Shown here: positions 61,530 through 64,000 of the stretch, piece after piece
How the letters are laid out: each line of letters opens with the position of its first letter
Position numbering within the stretch: the stretch's first letter is position 1
Source of the DNA: an uncultured Acetatifactor sp.
GTDB taxonomy: Bacteria; Bacillota; Clostridia; Lachnospirales; Lachnospiraceae
Assembly: GCA_910585015.1 (NCBI GenBank)
Contig: CAJUCT010000012.1
Coordinates: 26,861-90,860 of the forward strand
Length of the DNA: 64,000 nt
Direction of reading: 5' to 3'
The notes under the pieces: model-generated
Told to the model about the DNA's origin: nothing
Databases searched by the model: none
What the model saw: only the letters and a program-made list of their open reading frames with translations
Position numbers and translations under genes: made by a program

Positions 61530-63899
61530 TTACTCAATGTTAGCAGTGTCGGAGGACTTGATTTTTCTTGTGTAAAGTGAGGTCAGGAATGCACTTACGG
61601 CTGTTGTAATAAGAATTACAACAGGGAAGATAAGATACATTTCAACAGGATTGATAATGTAGTCAACTGCAAGCTCCATACCCATCATTTTAAAGATCGG
61701 GTCAATGCAGAGGTGCGTAAGAGGCATTGCGAAAATTTCGCCGATAATCACCGCAATAATTCCCACGAATAAAAATCTTAAAGTGTGGTACGCATAGATT
61801 TTTCCGTTTCGTGTGCCTACGGCTTTCATGAGTGCAATTTCGCCCTGCTCCTTTGCGATAAAAGAACGCTCCATAAGTACGGTTATGAGTGCGGCTAATA
61901 CGATTGTAAGAACAACTACAAGGGATTTTACTGCGTCAAGAGTTCCCGCAACACCGACCATATCTGCTACTGCTTCGGCGCAGGTTTTTACATTTTCAAA
62001 ATCGGGAAAAATCCTCTGAATTTCTTCCATTCTCTGTTCAATTTCCTTGCTGTCAGGATGATCCGTAAAGAAAATCTGCGTATTGATACCGCCCTGTGCC
62101 TGAACGTAATTTATGTACTCATCGCTGTGGAGTCTGATACCGCTGCCCTGCATATTCATAGACTGGAAAAACGCCGAAATGATATATTCCTTATCTCCGT
62201 CAATGGTTTTAATCGTAATGGTATCACCAATATTTGCGTTCAGCTTATCCGCAGCAATTCGTGTTATTGCAATTTCATCGGTATTCTGTGGTGCTATTCC
62301 TGCTGTATATTCGTACATATCCATTGCCACGCCTGTACCGTGATATATACAGATATTGCTCTCATTTTCTCCAAAGGATACGGGCAGGGTGAACATAATT
62401 TCCTGATAACATTTTGCAGGAATACCATTTTCCGCTAGAGTCTGTTCCATTTCTTCAAGATGCTTTTCAAGCTTTTCGTGTCCGTCTTCCAGCATACATT
62501 CCGCAAGTATTTTACTGTCCAAATATATATCGCAATCTGCCCATCCAAATGCTGTAGCAAGACTGTTGCTTTCCATAGTAGAAACAGTTGCTGAAAGTAT
62601 AAACAAAAGAGCAAGACAGAGGAAGAATGTGAGTGTGATAATGCTGTAACGCCTGGGGCTGCTTACGATATCATTAAGTGCAAGGAAAGGCGTTACAGGA
62701 AACTTGGATTTACCTAAACTCATAAGACTCTTTTTACGGAAGCGTTCACCTGTCTGACCGTTTCTGATAGCGTCAATGGGCGTCAATTTCTTAACCTTGC
62801 CTGTACAGCCATAGCAGAACAGGTAAATCACGGCCATGACAAGAACAGCGCAAAGAATGTTTACCAAAATTGGACTCTGGTTTCCGACAATTATTGTCTG
62901 CGAGGAAACGCTCATAAGCATTTTACCGAAGGGGAAACTAAGGGCAAGACCGATAGCCGCACCGATTATAGAAAGTCCCATATATTTCACAAGGTATAAG
63001 CTCCGGATTTTGAAGTTGCCGATACCAATAGCCTTCATTACACCGATTTCACGGAATTCCTCGGAAAGTGTAAAGGAAATGGTAAAACGTAAAACCACAA
63101 ATGCTATTATAATAAGAATAATGCTTACCACAAGCAGAATCCCTACCACTATCATATCAAAAATATAGCTAAATTTCATAACGGCTCTGTCCATTGTGAG
63201 CGCACTGTTATCTATAAGCGGTTTTATCTGCGTCAGAACCGTTTCAATATTGGAAGAATATATGTAAACAAGCGTACCGCCGTAATTTTCCTCCGTGTTT
63301 TCTGCGGAAAGGAAACACTCAAAATCCTCCTCGCTTATTATATAGCGGGTAACTGACATCTGATCTGAGCCAAAAAGTGCATCCTTTATTTTATCTGCAA
63401 GAACAAATTCACGGCTCACACCATTTAATTCTATGGTAAGCTTATCGCCCACATCAACACCGAGAGCGTCCGCCTTACCCTCCGCCATATAAAACTCGCC
63501 CTGTTCTACCGTTTCAAGGATACTGCCATCGGAAAGGAAATAGTTCATACAAATGTCGCTATGAACCAGATTTGTACCCACTTTGATAACTATATCCTTG
63601 TCCTCATAGATAAAATTTTCGGGCATTAAAAACAAGGTGTTTTCCGTTGCATAACGATCTACTGCACTTGCTGAGCTTACCGTTTCATCAAGGTCAACGG
63701 TAAGATTTTTATTCATAGTAACCGCAAAATAATCTGGCGCATTGGCCATTTCAAAATAACTGTCCAGTGCCGTGGTAACATTTATAATGTTGCTTACACT
63801 TGACGATACAAACATTGTGGCAAGAATCATAAATAATAGAAGAATAATATTCATTGCCCTTTTTCGTTTTAAGTCCTTTTTTAGTATGTTTTGATACAT
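61530..63899 (-). CDS. FtsX-like ABC transporter permease
   Basis: 789 residues with two FtsX-type membrane blocks (about eight to ten helices) and two large external MacB-like domains (about 50-220 and 430-600). Start taken at MYQNILKK, where AAAGGAG lies 7 bases upstream. Both transporter genes are visibly AT-richer than the rest of the window, suggesting separate acquisition. No sensor kinase or response regulator is next to them inside the window. Between 63900 and 64000 I see nothing definite. Confidence 0.88.
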   Translation of the reverse strand: MYQNILKKDLKRKRAMNIILLLFMILATMFVSSSVSNIINVTTALDSYFEMANAPDYFAVTMNKNLTVDLDETVSSASAVDRYATENTLFLMPENFIYEDKDIVIKVGTNLVHSDICMNYFLSDGSILETVEQGEFYMAEGKADALGVDVGDKLTIELNGVSREFVLADKIKDALFGSDQMSVTRYIISEEDFECFLSAENTEENYGGTLVYIYSSNIETVLTQIKPLIDNSALTMDRAVMKFSYIFDMIVVGILLVVSIILIIIAFVVLRFTISFTLSEEFREIGVMKAIGIGNFKIRSLYLVKYMGLSIIGAAIGLALSFPFGKMLMSVSSQTIIVGNQSPILVNILCAVLVMAVIYLFCYGCTGKVKKLTPIDAIRNGQTGERFRKKSLMSLGKSKFPVTPFLALNDIVSSPRRYSIITLTFFLCLALLFILSATVSTMESNSLATAFGWADCDIYLDSKILAECMLEDGHEKLEKHLEEMEQTLAENGIPAKCYQEIMFTLPVSFGENESNICIYHGTGVAMDMYEYTAGIAPQNTDEIAITRIAADKLNANIGDTITIKTIDGDKEYIISAFFQSMNMQGSGIRLHSDEYINYVQAQGGINTQIFFTDHPDSKEIEQRMEEIQRIFPDFENVKTCAEAVADMVGVAGTLDAVKSLVVVLTIVLAALITVLMERSFIAKEQGEIALMKAVGTRNGKIYAYHTLRFLFVGIIAVIIGEIFAMPLTHLCIDPIFKMMGMELAVDYIINPVEMYLIFPVVILITTAVSAFLTSLYTRKIKSSDTANIE

Positions 63900-64000
63900 T
63901 CTTTTACTCCTTTCTCTTGCTTCCCAATTGATTCTACAAGAGAAATTAGAGGCTTCTGGCATGATGGTGGGTACTTGACCATGCCCAATTAACAACTGCA

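Noticed and set aside
1..64000. CRISPR array, rRNA genes or complete insertion sequence
   Set aside because: No regularly spaced direct repeats of CRISPR size, no rRNA sequence, and no intact transposase frame were found.

Overview
The window looks like a chromosomal segment of a spore-forming, fibre-degrading Lachnospiraceae-type clostridium. Evidence: a fabK-type fatty-acid operon with FabT-like operators, the spore cluster hup-yabO-yabP-yabQ-divIC / spoIIE-tilS-hpt-ftsH, a CotS-like coat kinase, strong purine-rich Shine-Dalgarno sites, T-box control, and three GH10 xylanases plus GH13 and GH31 enzymes. Nearly all housekeeping genes are on the minus strand, so blocks below are listed by coordinate but read right to left. 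I had no database access; family names come from sequence motifs.

Layout. 1-3.3 kb: acpP-fabK-fabD-fabG-fabF, with one promoter and two tandem FabT-like palindromes. 3.4-7.2 kb: a Sel1-repeat protein, then a leucine gene with a T-box leader whose product is 2-isopropylmalate synthase fused to an AraC-type DNA-binding domain. 7.3-8.9 kb: small proteins, hairpin repeats and a gene remnant. 8.9-18.7 kb: a 2428-residue cell-surface xylanase, an Rpn-family remnant and a lipoprotein xylanase.

19.0-35.5 kb: a compact phage-derived locus encoding a contractile tail (sheath, tube, frameshifted chaperone, tape measure, LysM hub protein, baseplate, fibre), holin, amidase, late regulator, divergent repressor/Cro-like switch and ImmA-like protease. 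I find no terminase, portal, capsid or integrase. This is best read as a tailocin (R-type, PBSX/diffocin-like). Its fibre gene ends in a 585-bp segment bounded by 15-bp inverted repeats, with a second, silent fibre tip on the other strand in matching frame, so the tip should be switchable by DNA inversion. Remnants of connector genes lie just upstream of the tail operon.

35.7-38.1 kb: tRNA-Leu, tRNA-Tyr and an intracellular GH13 enzyme. 38.5-49.1 kb: the conserved division/sporulation block ftsH-hpt-tilS-spoIIE ... divIC-yabQ-yabP-yabO-hup, interrupted by a third GH10 xylanase and an unknown gene; the SpoIIE here lacks its membrane half. 49.2-57.2 kb: PEGA lipoprotein, CotS-like protein, CCA-adding enzyme, HAD phosphatase, PrsA/SurA-like foldase and M3 oligopeptidase. 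57.4-64.0 kb: a MITE-like element, an unknown protein, a GH31 alpha-xylosidase and an AT-richer ABC transporter.

The three xylanase genes, though scattered over 38 kb, share one promoter architecture: two direct half-sites 21 bp apart and an extended -10 exactly 32 bp after the second half-site. This points to a common activator. With the GH31 enzyme they suggest a route from extracellular xylan or xyloglucan cleavage to intracellular oligosaccharide processing.
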